50,720 bases of DNA from Myxococcales bacterium SG8_38 (GCA_001303415.1 LJTN01000036.1:1-50720); one strand, 5' to 3'; numbered from the stretch's first letter, positions 8,002 to 16,569 are shown. The notes: generated from the letters alone by a model not told the origin. Numbers and translations: made by a program.

Positions 8002-9396
8002 TCATTCGCTGCGGAGGCCGAGCTCCTTCATCTTGTTCTGTAGGCTCTTCCGAGAGATCTTGAGCAGCCGCGCCGTGTGGGTGACGTTACCCCCGGTTTG
8101 TTCGAGCGCACGACCGATGAAGGCTCGCTCCAGCTTGAGTGTCGCCTCGCGGATCGCCTCCTTCAGCCCCGTCCGACCAGGCGTGGCATCGATGCCCTCG
8201 ATGATGCTCGCACCGACATCGCCGTCCGACTCGCGGATCTCGGCTGGAAGATGCTGCGCGCCGATCTTACCGTCCTCCGCGAAGATCATGCACCGTTCCA
8301 CGACGTTTTCGAGCTCTCGAATGTTTCCGGGCCAGCCGTATCGAAGCAGCTGGCTCATCGCCGGATCCTCGAATCCCGTCACGGCCCGGTTCAGCTTTGC
8401 GTTGAACTTTCGGACGAAATGATCGACCAGCAAAGGAATGTCGCTCGGACGGTCGCGCAGCGGTGGAAGATGGACGTGAACCACGTTCAGCCGGTAGTAG
8501 AGGTCTTCGCGAAAACCGCCATCGGCGATCCGTGCCTTCAGATCACGATTGGTGGCGGTGACGAGCCGAATGTCGACCGTGATAGTTTTGATGCCGCCCA
8601 CCCGCTCGAACTGCTGCTCTTGTAGGGCACGGAGCAGCTTGACTTGCATGCTGACCGGGATCTCCGCGATCTCGTCCAGAAACAACGTACCGCCGTCCGC
8701 GAGCTCGAAACGTCCCGGCTTGCTGGTCACTGCACCGGTGAACGCGCCTTTCTCATAGCCGAAGAGCTCGCTCTCGAGGAGGTCCGGTGGAATTGCGGCA
8801 CAGTTCACGCTGACGAAGGGCTTGTTCGCGCGGCTGCTGTTCTGATGAAGGGCGCGCGCGATGAGCTCCTTGCCCGTGCCGCTCTCTCCGGTGATGAGCA
8901 CCGTGCTGGGCGTATCGGCGACCTTTTCGATCACATCATAGACGGCGCGCATCGGTGGTGACTGGCCGATGATGCGGTATCGGCCTCGCTCGTTCGGATC
9001 GCCACTGACGTGCTTTTTCGATAGCTCGCTCGTGCGGGCTGCTTTGCTCACCACGGCCCTGAGCTCGGTGCGGTCGAAGGGTTTGGTGACGTAGTCGAAC
9101 GCGCCCAGCTTGAGTGCCTCGACCGCGGTGTCGACGGTTCCGTGGGCGGTGATCATGATCACGGGCACGTCGGGGTGCCGCTCGCTCACTGCTTTGAGGA
9201 CCTGCATGCCGTCGAGCTTGGGCATCCGCAGATCCGTGATCAGGACGTCGATGTGGTGCTCGGACATCGCCTCGAGCACGGCCTCGCCGTCGCCCACGCA
9301 GTGGACCTCGTACCCGTCGTGCTGCAGTTGCGCCTTTAGGACGCGACGCAGATTGCCCTCGTCATCGGCGACGAGCACCTGTTTCGTTTCACCCAC
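8002..9396 (-). CDS. Sigma-54-dependent response regulator (NtrC family)
   Basis: 464 residues: receiver with D55 (ITDLRMPKLDG) and K105 (TKP), AAA+ domain with Walker A GESGTGKE (170-177) and sigma-54 contact loop GAFTGA (217-222), and a Fis-type helix-turn-helix at the end (HTARLLKISRKSLQNKMKELGL). All hallmark residues of an active enhancer-binding protein are present. It lies between two hybrid kinases (6029 and 10243), each a possible partner. A linker of about 25 residues between AAA+ and HTH (residues 388-412) is unlike the NtrX-like protein at 2753, so the two regulators are not recent duplicates. Targets are unknown. Confidence 0.95.
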   Translation of the reverse strand: MGETKQVLVADDEGNLRRVLKAQLQHDGYEVHCVGDGEAVLEAMSEHHIDVLITDLRMPKLDGMQVLKAVSERHPDVPVIMITAHGTVDTAVEALKLGAFDYVTKPFDRTELRAVVSKAARTSELSKKHVSGDPNERGRYRIIGQSPPMRAVYDVIEKVADTPSTVLITGESGTGKELIARALHQNSSRANKPFVSVNCAAIPPDLLESELFGYEKGAFTGAVTSKPGRFELADGGTLFLDEIAEIPVSMQVKLLRALQEQQFERVGGIKTITVDIRLVTATNRDLKARIADGGFREDLYYRLNVVHVHLPPLRDRPSDIPLLVDHFVRKFNAKLNRAVTGFEDPAMSQLLRYGWPGNIRELENVVERCMIFAEDGKIGAQHLPAEIRESDGDVGASIIEGIDATPGRTGLKEAIREATLKLERAFIGRALEQTGGNVTHTARLLKISRKSLQNKMKELGLRSE

Positions 9397-9447
9397 CAGG
9401 CGAGTGTAGTCCAGCCGGTCCGGCTGTACACATGGTGGGGTACCGGC

Positions 9448-10116
9448 TCAGCTCGCCGCAGCCAAACGCTGCTCGGCCGCGCGGATCACGGTCGCCCGCT
9501 TCTTGCGCGCCCGTTCGTAATCGAGAACCGCCGCGACCTGTGGAGCGGGCAGCTTGCCGACTCGGGTCGCCAAGTCCTTGGCGGTCAGCTGGTCATAGTC
9601 CCGAAGTGGGGCTTCGGCCTTCTTTGGTTTCGAGGCCTTCGCCTTGGTGGCTGTCTTCCGGGACTTCGCGGGCCGCGCCGGCTTTGCCGGTTTCGTCGTC
9701 TGTTCGAGGCGCTCGTCCACCTTCTGGTGGGCCCGCTCGAGCAGGCCCCGTGCCGACTCGAGAACGGTGGTCTCGACGGCGTCGGGCTTGAGGGCTTCCC
9801 GGGTGCTCGAAGCCTGCTGCTCGAGCCGTCCGAGCTGGGCCTTCCAGGCGGCCACGTACGCCTCTCGCGTCTTCACCGCCAGCGCGCGCCAATCGTGCGC
9901 CTCCTTGTGAACGGCCTTTTGCAGTCCCTGGGTCGCCTCCCAGAGCGTGTTGACGAGCTTGTTGCCGGCCGCGCCGAAATCATGCGCAAAGGTCAGGCTC
10001 GCATCCCATGACTCCTCCACGAACGTCTCACCAGCTTGCCAGCTCTGATCGAGCCAAAGGGCGCCCTGCTTCTGAAGGCGGGTTCCGCTACGCCGAAGTT
10101 GATTCCTACCAGTCAT
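9448..10116 (-). CDS. Phasin-like/AlgP-like helical protein with basic linker
   Basis: 222 residues from the ATG at 10116, which has a GAGGGGA upstream; an upstream extension exists but its composition looks non-coding. Residues 1-130 are predicted amphipathic helices rich in Trp, Gln and Ala, reminiscent of phasins that coat polyhydroxyalkanoate granules. Residues about 140-170 are a Lys/Ala/Pro-rich tract (KPAKPARPAKSRKTATKAKA) like AlgP or histone H1 tails. The last 48 residues (YDQLTAKDLATRVGKLPAPQ...) form a separate compact helical segment. No enzyme motif is visible. Granule or nucleoid association is inferred from composition only. Confidence 0.72.
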   Translation of the reverse strand: MTGRNQLRRSGTRLQKQGALWLDQSWQAGETFVEESWDASLTFAHDFGAAGNKLVNTLWEATQGLQKAVHKEAHDWRALAVKTREAYVAAWKAQLGRLEQQASSTREALKPDAVETTVLESARGLLERAHQKVDERLEQTTKPAKPARPAKSRKTATKAKASKPKKAEAPLRDYDQLTAKDLATRVGKLPAPQVAAVLDYERARKKRATVIRAAEQRLAAAS

Positions 10117-10242
10117 TTCCAGATCCCCTCTTTCGGGATGACGCGTCGCGTTACCCCCTGGGAACATAGCCAGCCCAGCCCCAAGGTCAAGACGAGTCGA
10201 AACCATGAACGTTTCCGCCAATTGGATTAGACTTTCGGGCTA

Positions 10243-11796
10243 GTGACGGGTGTGGGCTTGCGAACGCTGGTCGTCGACGACTCGAGCTCGATGCGAGGGC
10301 TACTGCGGGAGCTGTTGCGTGAGCGCAATTACCAAGTGACCGTGGCGGGGTCTGCCGAAGAGGCCCTCGACGCGCACCACAAGCAGCCCTTCGAGCTGAT
10401 GCTCGTCGACTGGACGCTGCCCGGTCTCTCCGGACTCGACTTGTGTCGCGAGGTGCGCGCTGCCCCTGGCGGCGCAGATGTGTTCATCCTCATGATCACC
10501 GGTCGCGATCGTACCGGCGACCTCGCCGAGGTCATCGACGCGGGCGCCTCGGACTATCTGCCGAAGCCAATCGACCCGCAGGTTCTGAGCACCCGGCTTC
10601 GGATCGCCGAGCGCGAAATAGCGGAAAGGGCAAGGCAGCGGGTACAGCGAAAGGAAATGCAGTCGCGGCTCGCCTTTGCAGATCGCATGGCCTCGGTGGG
10701 CACGCTCGCGGCAGGGGTCGCGCACGAGCTCAACAACCCGCTGCTCTACGTGTTGTCCAATCTTCGGCTCACCCGCGAAGAGCTCGAGGCTGCCGACCCG
10801 GCCGAGTGGACCCAACGCGCAATACAGCAGCTCGACGAGGCAATCCAGGGCGCCGTCCGCATGCAGAACATCGTACGCGATCTGAAGACCTTTTCGCGAC
10901 CCGACGACGAGCAGTCGAATGACGCGGACCTTCGAGAGGTTCTCGAGTCTGCGATCAACATGTGCTCGAACGAGGTGCGCCACCGGGCGAGCCTCGAGCG
11001 CGACTTCGGCGAGACGCCCCCCGTGGCCGCAGCCGAATCGAGGTTGGTTCAGGTCTTCGTGAATCTCCTCATCAACGCCGCGCAAGCCATGCCCGACCGT
11101 CCGGAGCAAGCGAATCGCATCGTCGTCCGAACCCGCACGGACGAGGAAGGCTTCGCGATCGTGGAAGTCATCGATAACGGGATCGGCATCGACCCGGATC
11201 GATTGAGCCGCGTTTTCGATCCCTTCTTCACGACGAAGGGGATGTCGGAGGGAACCGGCCTCGGTCTCTCGATCTGCCGAAACATCGTCGAGGACGTCGG
11301 CGGAACGATCGAGGCGCAAAGCGAGGCCGGCAACGGCACCACGTTCATCGTTCGACTGCCCGCGTCCGATCGTCCGAGGCGCGCAAAGCCGAGCACGGGC
11401 GTCCGGCGAGCCCCGTTGGTCGGCGCCCGGGCGCGCGTGGTGGTCGTCGACGACGAGCCGCTCGTGGGCCGCTCGATTCGGCGTGCGCTTCGCGGTCACG
11501 AGGTCCAAGTGTTTTCGAACGGACAAGAAGCGATAGAGCGTTTGTGCTCCGGCGAGCCTTTCGATTTGGTGTTGTGCGACCTCATGATGCCGGAGGTGAG
11601 CGGCATGGAGGTCTTTGGAAAGGTCTCCGCCCACTGCCCCGACCTCGCGTCGCGTTTCGTGTTCATGACGGGCGGTGCGTTCACGGAGCGTGCTCGAGAG
11701 TTCCTCAAGGAGACCTCGGTGACTTGTCTGGAGAAGCCCTTCGAGCTCAATCAGATACGCGAGCTGGTCAGGGAACGCGCGGAGCCCCTCGGCTGA
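10243..11796 (+). CDS. Hybrid histidine kinase (REC-HisKA-HATPase-REC)
   Basis: 517 residues, soluble. N-terminal receiver with acidic pair and D56 (LVDWTLPGLSG) and the LPKP lysine; a short coiled-coil; HisKA with H161 in AGVAHELNNPL; HATPase (NLLINAAQAM, DNGIGID, GTGLGLSICRN); C-terminal receiver with D446 (CDLMMPEVSG). Unlike its relative at 6029, the N-terminal receiver is complete, so phosphate can enter at either end. The start is a GTG at 10243; a second in-frame GTG at 10252 is possible. The last 46 nt overlap the 3' end of the convergent cyclase gene at 11751. Confidence 0.92.
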   Translation: MTGVGLRTLVVDDSSSMRGLLRELLRERNYQVTVAGSAEEALDAHHKQPFELMLVDWTLPGLSGLDLCREVRAAPGGADVFILMITGRDRTGDLAEVIDAGASDYLPKPIDPQVLSTRLRIAEREIAERARQRVQRKEMQSRLAFADRMASVGTLAAGVAHELNNPLLYVLSNLRLTREELEAADPAEWTQRAIQQLDEAIQGAVRMQNIVRDLKTFSRPDDEQSNDADLREVLESAINMCSNEVRHRASLERDFGETPPVAAAESRLVQVFVNLLINAAQAMPDRPEQANRIVVRTRTDEEGFAIVEVIDNGIGIDPDRLSRVFDPFFTTKGMSEGTGLGLSICRNIVEDVGGTIEAQSEAGNGTTFIVRLPASDRPRRAKPSTGVRRAPLVGARARVVVVDDEPLVGRSIRRALRGHEVQVFSNGQEAIERLCSGEPFDLVLCDLMMPEVSGMEVFGKVSAHCPDLASRFVFMTGGAFTERAREFLKETSVTCLEKPFELNQIRELVRERAEPLG

Positions 11797-13232
11797 ACGG
11801 CCTCGACGACGCAGTTTCGGCCCGCGTCCTTGGCCTCGTAGAGGGCCGTATCGGCGCGCGACATCAGATCCGTGCCGGTCTCTCCTGCACGAAGCGACGC
11901 GACCCCGACGCTGATCGTCAGCCGTCCCCCCGGTTGCCCTTCACCACCTGGAAACTCCGTCTGCTCTACCATCGACCGCAGCTTGTTCGCGACCTGGACG
12001 GCTTCTTCGAGGGTCGTCCTCGGAAGGAGCACGACGAACTCCTCGCCGCCGATCCGGGCGATGGTGTCGATTCGGCGCAGGTTTCGGGTCATCAGACCGG
12101 CGAGCTTGCGAAGCGAGGCATCGCCGGTGGGGTGTCCGTGCCGATCGTTGAGCGCCTTGAAATGGTCGATGTCGATGGCCAGAAGGCTGACGGTCTGTCC
12201 AAATCGTGCGGCGCGGTGAAGCTCGTCTTCCAGACGCAGCCGGAGGAGGCGGCGGTTGCCAAGCCCCGTGAGATCGTCGTGCTGCGATCCGCGCCTGAGC
12301 TCGTCGAAGAGCTGCGTGTGCCGGATCGCCAGCCCGAGTTGGTCGGCGATCGCTTCGAGCAGACCCATTTCGACCTCGGAAAAGCCGCTCGTCTGCCCGC
12401 GGGTCGCAGCCATCACGCCCGTGATGCGGCCGTGATGTGAGATGGGCAGCACGGCGATGGAGCCGCGTTGCGGGATGGGGCCCCACAGAGGCTCGGCATT
12501 GGGCGTGCCCAAATCATCGATGACCATCGGCTCCCTGGTCCGTGCCACGCGCCCGAGGACGCCCTCATCGAACAAGACGATGCGCTCGAGGACCTCCCCG
12601 GGCCGTTCGAACCCGTACGCGGCCCGCAGCGTGAGGCGGTGGGTCTCGGCATCCACCAGGAACAGCAGGCACTCGCGCAGCTCGAGCGCCCTACCCAAGC
12701 GCGTCGCAATGTCATGCAGGACGGTGTCCAGATCGCGCTCCGATGCGCTGGCACGCAAGATGTCGAAGAGCAGCGCGCGCTCTCGGAGACGTTGCTCGAG
12801 CTCGGCCGACTTGAGGCTGAGCGCCTTCTTCAAGATCAGCTCCTCACGGGTATGGCGGAGCTCCTGGCCCTGCTCGATCATCCGAGCCTCGAGCGAGGTG
12901 AGATGGGCGAGCAGGTCGTTGACCGCGTGGGCGATTTCTCCGATCTCGTCGTAGCCGAGCTCGGGAAGCCGTTGCAGCCTGCCATGCTCGGTATGTGCGC
13001 GCAGGACGCGAGCGACGCTGCTGACGCGCCGGCCGATCGCACGCTCGACGCACAGCGCCGTGAGCAGCCCGACGAGCCCCACCGTAACGGCGGTTGCCGA
13101 GGCCAAGACCAGCGGCTCGACCGCGATCTCCAGTCGTCGCAAACCAAGCCATCCCGCTCCCGAGAGGGCTAGAGACAACGCAGCGGCCTGAAACCCAGCT
13201 TGCCGGGCGAGCCGCCCGACGACGACGGGCAT
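11751..13232 (-). CDS. Membrane-bound HAMP-GAF-GGDEF diguanylate cyclase
   Basis: 493 residues. Two hydrophobic segments (about 14-30 and 41-61) with almost no periplasmic loop, a HAMP-like region (about 62-115), a coiled coil (about 116-150), a GAF domain (155-305) and a GGDEF domain with active GGEEF at 395-399 and inhibitory site RRID at 386-389, the canonical five residues upstream. It should synthesise c-di-GMP from two GTP at the inner membrane under GAF control and product inhibition. The 3' end overlaps the convergent kinase gene by 46 nt. Upstream on the same strand, 118 nt away, is the tRNA-Met gene, whose transcript may run into this gene because I see no T-rich terminator between them. 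Confidence 0.93.
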   Translation of the reverse strand: MPVVVGRLARQAGFQAAALSLALSGAGWLGLRRLEIAVEPLVLASATAVTVGLVGLLTALCVERAIGRRVSSVARVLRAHTEHGRLQRLPELGYDEIGEIAHAVNDLLAHLTSLEARMIEQGQELRHTREELILKKALSLKSAELEQRLRERALLFDILRASASERDLDTVLHDIATRLGRALELRECLLFLVDAETHRLTLRAAYGFERPGEVLERIVLFDEGVLGRVARTREPMVIDDLGTPNAEPLWGPIPQRGSIAVLPISHHGRITGVMAATRGQTSGFSEVEMGLLEAIADQLGLAIRHTQLFDELRRGSQHDDLTGLGNRRLLRLRLEDELHRAARFGQTVSLLAIDIDHFKALNDRHGHPTGDASLRKLAGLMTRNLRRIDTIARIGGEEFVVLLPRTTLEEAVQVANKLRSMVEQTEFPGGEGQPGGRLTISVGVASLRAGETGTDLMSRADTALYEAKDAGRNCVVEAVQPRGSARSLTSSRI

Positions 13233-13316
13233 TCCTTCACGCTACAGAGCACACGCGTTCAGTCAAGTGAGACACATCGCGTTTGTCGGTGAATGCCGCT
13301 GTCCTGAGGCAGTACA

Positions 13317-13338
13317 GCAACCCATGTGCCCGGGTTGC
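13317..13338 (-). other. Hairpin downstream of tRNA-Met
   Basis: A 7-bp perfect stem, GCAACCC (13317-13323) with GGGTTGC (13332-13338), just after the tRNA 3' end in its direction of transcription. It lacks a T-run, so it is not a typical intrinsic terminator; it could be a processing or attenuation signal between the tRNA and the cyclase gene. Confidence 0.35.
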
Positions 13339-13350
13339 ACCCGTTGGACC

Positions 13351-13427
13351 TGGTGGCGATGGGTGGATTCGAACCACCGACCTAGCGCGTATGAAACGCC
13401 CGCTCTAACCACCTGAGCTACATCGCC
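13351..13427 (-). tRNA. tRNA-Met (anticodon CAT), elongator type
   Basis: Complete cloverleaf on the minus strand. The acceptor stem GGCGATG pairs perfectly with CATCGCC. The D arm is GCTC/GAGC. The anticodon loop TTCATAC has T33 and anticodon CAT (complement at 13391-13393) on a stem with two G-T pairs. The T arm is GGTGG-TTCGAAT-CCACC, and A73 and an encoded CCA (13351-13353) complete it. The perfect first pair G1-C72 excludes the initiator type. A CAT anticodon could also belong to lysidine-modified tRNA-Ile2, but the body looks like elongator Met. Confidence 0.93.
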
Positions 13428-13438
13428 AGAGGGCCGCG

Positions 13439-13466
13439 AGTATAGGCGCGGCCGACTCGCGTGCAA
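13439..13466 (-). promoter_or_regulatory. Promoter of tRNA-Met
   Basis: On the minus strand TTGCAC (13466-13461) and TATACT (13444-13439) are spaced by 16 nt, ending 11 nt before the first tRNA base. A GC-rich block between -10 and the start resembles the discriminator of stable-RNA promoters. Confidence 0.55.
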
Positions 13467-13517
13467 TGTGGACCCATGGGGCCGGAAGGCTGCTTGGCAC
13501 GGCCGCGACTTTGGTTT

Positions 13518-14609
13518 ATGGCCGGGCTCGTGCCCAGCGCAAGACGTCTCATGTTGCTCCTCGTCGTCGCGTGGATCAGCTCGTCCTCCTCCGCGGCGTT
13601 CGCCCAGTCCGGTTGGAGCGAGCCCATCGCCCCACCCGCCGAGCCCGAGCCCCCGCCCGCGGGCCCCAATCCGGACTGGGAGGAGCCACCGCCCGTCCGC
13701 TCCGAGGACAGCGCCCCGCGGAATCCCGATTGGGTCGAGGAGGACGAGCCACCTCCAATGCGCAAAGTGAAGCGCAGCGCCTCGGAGCTCTACGGGCTTC
13801 GTTACGCGACCCGGAGCCTCACCATGCCGCGCGGCATGATGCGCGGAACGTTCGATACAGTGGTGGGCCGCGATACCGTGGCCGGTAGCAGCTCGGCAGA
13901 GACGGTTTCCACGATGAGCTTTGGGGCCGCGATCACACTAGCCGACGATTTCGAGATCGGCTTTTCCCGGTACCGGATGGCGTCCTTTCCGAGCATCTCG
14001 CTCTTTCCGACCTTCGGCTTCGGGGGCGAGGGGCTGATTGCCTTCAGCATGTCGCCCGAGGCGCAGTTCGGAGACATCCCGTTTTATGGGCGTTTCGAAG
14101 CGCTCGATCGAGAGGTGGTCAAGCTAGCGCTGGATGCGGTCTTCCGAATTCCCACGCAGACGAATTTCGGCTTTCTAGGCGGGGCGACGCTTCGCTTCGT
14201 CATTCAGGATCGATTCGCAATCGACACGGGCCTGGACTTCACCGTCGACCACAACTCGCAGGGGCCCGAGCTTTGGAGCCTCGACTTGCCCTTGAAGCTC
14301 GTCGCCAATGCGACCGATCGGTTGTTTATCGAAGTCAGAAGCGGCATGACGATCTACGACTTGAGCCAGACGATTCGAACGGTCACCTCCGGGCTTCTGC
14401 AAGGACCTTTCTATTTCATTCCACTCGGCTTGCGTGCCGGTTACACGGTCGAGCCGCGCGCCACGATGCTGGACATCTTTGCAAGCTTTGGTTTCCCGAC
14501 CCTGTACGGATTCACGACCCGCGACTCTTCGCTGACGCCCGAAACGTGGCAGGTGACCATCGGGCTCAACATCTACTCACCGGCTTTGTTCAAGGGGAGC
14601 GCGCTCTGA
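13518..14609 (+). CDS. Exported protein of unknown function, probable outer-membrane beta-barrel
   Basis: 363 residues from the ATG at 13518. A signal peptide (Arg-Arg, hydrophobic core [19 protein letters not shown], cleavage after AFA) is followed by a Pro/Glu-rich segment of about 60 residues containing a repeated 'NPDW' motif, then roughly 260 residues of alternating polar/hydrophobic strands (for example [32 protein letters not shown]) with the rhythm of a transmembrane barrel. No catalytic motif is seen. ATG codons at 13476 and 13551 are alternative starts. Its TGA overlaps the ATG of the gamma-carbonic-anhydrase-like gene (TGATG), so the two are translationally coupled. Confidence 0.75.
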   Translation: MAGLVPSARRLMLLLVVAWISSSSSAAFAQSGWSEPIAPPAEPEPPPAGPNPDWEEPPPVRSEDSAPRNPDWVEEDEPPPMRKVKRSASELYGLRYATRSLTMPRGMMRGTFDTVVGRDTVAGSSSAETVSTMSFGAAITLADDFEIGFSRYRMASFPSISLFPTFGFGGEGLIAFSMSPEAQFGDIPFYGRFEALDREVVKLALDAVFRIPTQTNFGFLGGATLRFVIQDRFAIDTGLDFTVDHNSQGPELWSLDLPLKLVANATDRLFIEVRSGMTIYDLSQTIRTVTSGLLQGPFYFIPLGLRAGYTVEPRATMLDIFASFGFPTLYGFTTRDSSLTPETWQVTIGLNIYSPALFKGSAL

Positions 14610-15160
14610 TGATCTACGAGCTCGGCGATCGACGCGTGGAGATCGAAGGTGAGGTCTTCGTCGCAAGCTCAGCTGACGTGATCGGATCGGTCGTGCTGAA
14701 GAATCAAGCGAGCGTTTGGTTCAATGCGGTGATTCGCGGCGACTCCGATCAGATCATCGTCGGCGAAGAAACCAACATCCAGGATGGCGCCGTGCTCCAT
14801 ACCGATCCCGGAATCCCACTCGTCCTCGGCCGGGGCGTCACGGTCGGGCATCACGCAATCGTTCACGGTTGTGAGATCGGCGACTACAGCTTGATCGGGA
14901 TCAACGCGGTGGTGCTCAACCGCGCTCGAATCGGGCGATTCTGCACGATTGGAGCCAATGCGCTAATCGCGGAGGGCAAGGAAATTCCGGACTATTCGGT
15001 CGTCCTCGGCTCTCCCGGTAAGATCGTACGCCAGATCGATCCGAGCGATACCGATGGCCTCGAGCGAAGCGCGGCGGGCTACGTCACGCGCGCCCGCCGG
15101 TATCTCACCGCGCTCAAGGCCGACAGCCGGTTCGGTCTAGTCTCAAATCCGATCGAGTAG
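14609..15160 (+). CDS. Gamma-carbonic-anhydrase-like left-handed beta-helix protein
   Basis: 183 residues of hexapeptide repeats forming a left-handed beta-helix. Family signatures are present: [15 protein letters not shown] with the first metal-ligand His, and GHHAIVHGC with the other two, so a trimeric Zn/Co/Fe site at subunit interfaces is possible. The extended acidic loop of archaeal Cam is absent, as in the YrdA/CaiE/PaaY branch, so CO2 hydration is not certain. The ATG at 14609 overlaps the stop of the preceding exported-protein gene. The 3' end overlaps the convergent exonuclease gene by 18 nt. Confidence 0.9.
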   Translation: MIYELGDRRVEIEGEVFVASSADVIGSVVLKNQASVWFNAVIRGDSDQIIVGEETNIQDGAVLHTDPGIPLVLGRGVTVGHHAIVHGCEIGDYSLIGINAVVLNRARIGRFCTIGANALIAEGKEIPDYSVVLGSPGKIVRQIDPSDTDGLERSAAGYVTRARRYLTALKADSRFGLVSNPIE

Positions 15161-16003
15161 CGCGCGCTCTCCAATTTCTCGGCATAGCGCCTCGAGGGCA
15201 GGGCGATCGGGTCCCCTCCAGCGCAGGTCTTCGAGCGTTTCCCCGATGGGCCCATCGACCCGCAAGGTCGCCAGCCTTCTGTACAACAAGGCATCGGCTC
15301 GCCGTTCGCGAAGCTGCTGCGCCAGCGCGGCCGCGCCGCGCACTCGGATGCCCCACTGTTCGGGGTCGTCGGGAATGTCCTCCAGGTGACCGAACTTCGC
15401 GAGCACGAGCGCAGCGCTCTTCGCTCCCCACCTCGGGATGCCGGGGATGCCATCCGCGGCGTCGCCAACCAGCGCCAGGTAGTCGGGGATTGACTCCGGT
15501 GAGACGCCGAACTTCTGCCGCACGCCGTCTTCGTCGAGGACGATGTCCCGCCTCCGGTCCCATGTGACCACTTCGTGGCCTCGCACGCACTGGCACAAGT
15601 CCTTGTCGGGCGAGCAGATGATCACCTGATCCGCCGCTCCCTCCGCGTGGAGCTTCGCCGCCGCGGTCGCGAGCGCGTCATCGGCCTCGAGCTCCGTCAT
15701 GGGCCACGTCACCAGGCCGAGTGCGCGACTCGCACGCTCCGCCAACGGGAACTGATCGAGGAGCGCAGGCTCGAGCCCCTCACCGGTCTTGTAGCCGTCG
15801 AAGAGCGTGTTGCGGAACGACTCCACCGTATGGTCAAAAGCGCAACCGACATGCGTGACCCCCTCGTCCCGCAACAAGGCGGCCAGCGAGCGGAGCAATC
15901 CCCGAGTCGCACCAACCTCCCGCCCATCCGGCGAGGTCGCTTCCGGCGCGCCGAACCACGCTCGAAAGAGCTCGTAGGTTCCGTCGATCAGGTGCACCTT
16001 CAC
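15143..16003 (-). CDS. Stand-alone 5'-3' exonuclease / flap nuclease (Pol I N-terminal domain family)
   Basis: 286 residues covering a full PIN-like 5' nuclease domain without a polymerase. Acidic metal ligands are visible in [10 protein letters not shown] (D7), [21 protein letters not shown] and SPDKDLCQ, and the helix-hairpin-helix region is [28 protein letters not shown]. The arrangement matches Taq-type or Xni/ExoIX-like flap endonucleases that process RNA primers or flaps. Start is an ATG at 16003. The stop codons of this gene and the convergent carbonic-anhydrase-like gene are 18 nt apart in overlap. Confidence 0.9.
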   Translation of the reverse strand: MKVHLIDGTYELFRAWFGAPEATSPDGREVGATRGLLRSLAALLRDEGVTHVGCAFDHTVESFRNTLFDGYKTGEGLEPALLDQFPLAERASRALGLVTWPMTELEADDALATAAAKLHAEGAADQVIICSPDKDLCQCVRGHEVVTWDRRRDIVLDEDGVRQKFGVSPESIPDYLALVGDAADGIPGIPRWGAKSAALVLAKFGHLEDIPDDPEQWGIRVRGAAALAQQLRERRADALLYRRLATLRVDGPIGETLEDLRWRGPDRPALEALCREIGERALLDRI

Positions 16004-16165
16004 GGCCGGGTCCTACCGAATCGCCCCAGACGGGATCGTGTCGCTCTTAGAACGGCTCGCATTACGGGAACTTGTAGCGCGATCTTGAGAGGACCACAGC
16101 GGCCTTCGAAAGACACCCCGTGTGACCAGGGCCCGGCCGACTGTCGGGCACATGCCTACACGGAA

Positions 16166-16181
16166 ACCCAAAATGTTGCGC
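16166..16181. promoter_or_regulatory. NrdR box 1 upstream of nrdJ
   Basis: ACCCAAAATGTTGCGC compared with the published NrdR consensus acaCwAtATaTwGtgt agrees at about 11 of 16 positions, including the outer C and G of the core. It lies upstream of the -35 hexamer. With box 2 the core-to-core distance is 32 bp, the roughly three-turn spacing known for NrdR pairs. Confidence 0.6.
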
Positions 16182-16186
16182 CTTTC

Positions 16187-16216
16187 TTGAGTCGGCCCCC
16201 CAATATCTTGTATGAT
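16187..16216 (+). promoter_or_regulatory. Candidate sigma-70 promoter of nrdJ
   Basis: TTGAGT (16187-16192) and TATGAT (16211-16216) are separated by 18 nt. Both differ little from consensus. Transcription would start near 16223, about 350 nt before the chosen nrdJ start. NrdR box 2 overlaps the spacer and -10 region, as expected for repression. Confidence 0.55.
16198..16213. promoter_or_regulatory. NrdR box 2 upstream of nrdJ
   Basis: The core CAATATCTTG (16201-16210) matches CwAtATaTwG at nine of ten positions; flanks are weaker. It sits between and over the -35/-10 elements of the proposed nrdJ promoter. NrdR is an ATP/dATP-sensing repressor of ribonucleotide reductase genes. Confidence 0.65.
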
Positions 16217-16569
16217 GGGAAAATGACCATACATAACATGTCATCTAATGCAGAGTGACGGAACCGACCTCGTCACGCAGTGCGAAATGGCTGAAAACCG
16301 GACGGCTGGGCCTCCTTCAAGCCGTGGAATTGGCTTGTTAAATGAGGAAAGCACAAGACGCCGATCATTTGTGCTTGACGGCGGCCGGCTCGCAGCGCTA
16401 CTTGGCAAGCTCGCCCCAAGCAGTTGTGGTGGCAAGGAGGCTGCCAGCGCAATCTGTTGTGGGATGTTTGTGGATTACGGGGGTTCCGCCTGGGGATAGG
16501 CAGTGGAATTCGCTCGGGTGGTCGGCTGTGTCTGGATGGAGGTATGCTGTGGCGCTAGAAACTAGGGGA
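16217..16569 (+). other. Long nrdJ leader with hairpins, no recognised riboswitch
   Basis: About 350 nt between the proposed promoter and nrdJ. Two clear stems: CAAGCC/GGCTTG (16318-16323/16332-16337) and AAGCACAA/TTGTGCTT (16349-16356/16369-16376, 12-nt loop). Third-position G/C preference is weak here compared with nrdJ, arguing against an N-terminal extension. I looked for the conserved B12 box of cobalamin riboswitches and did not find it. Confidence 0.4.

Noticed and set aside
13351-13427. tRNA-Met as integration site of a mobile island
   Set aside because: No integrase, no repeated tRNA 3' end and ordinary host genes on both sides.
16217-16569. Cobalamin riboswitch before nrdJ
   Set aside because: Suggested by the B12-dependent product, but the conserved B12 box is not found, and B12 riboswitches normally repress B12-independent reductases instead.
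16342-16569. N-terminal extension of NrdJ from the ATG at 16342
   Set aside because: Composition of this stretch lacks the G/C third-position bias of nrdJ and contains hairpins; residues match no NrdJ feature I know.
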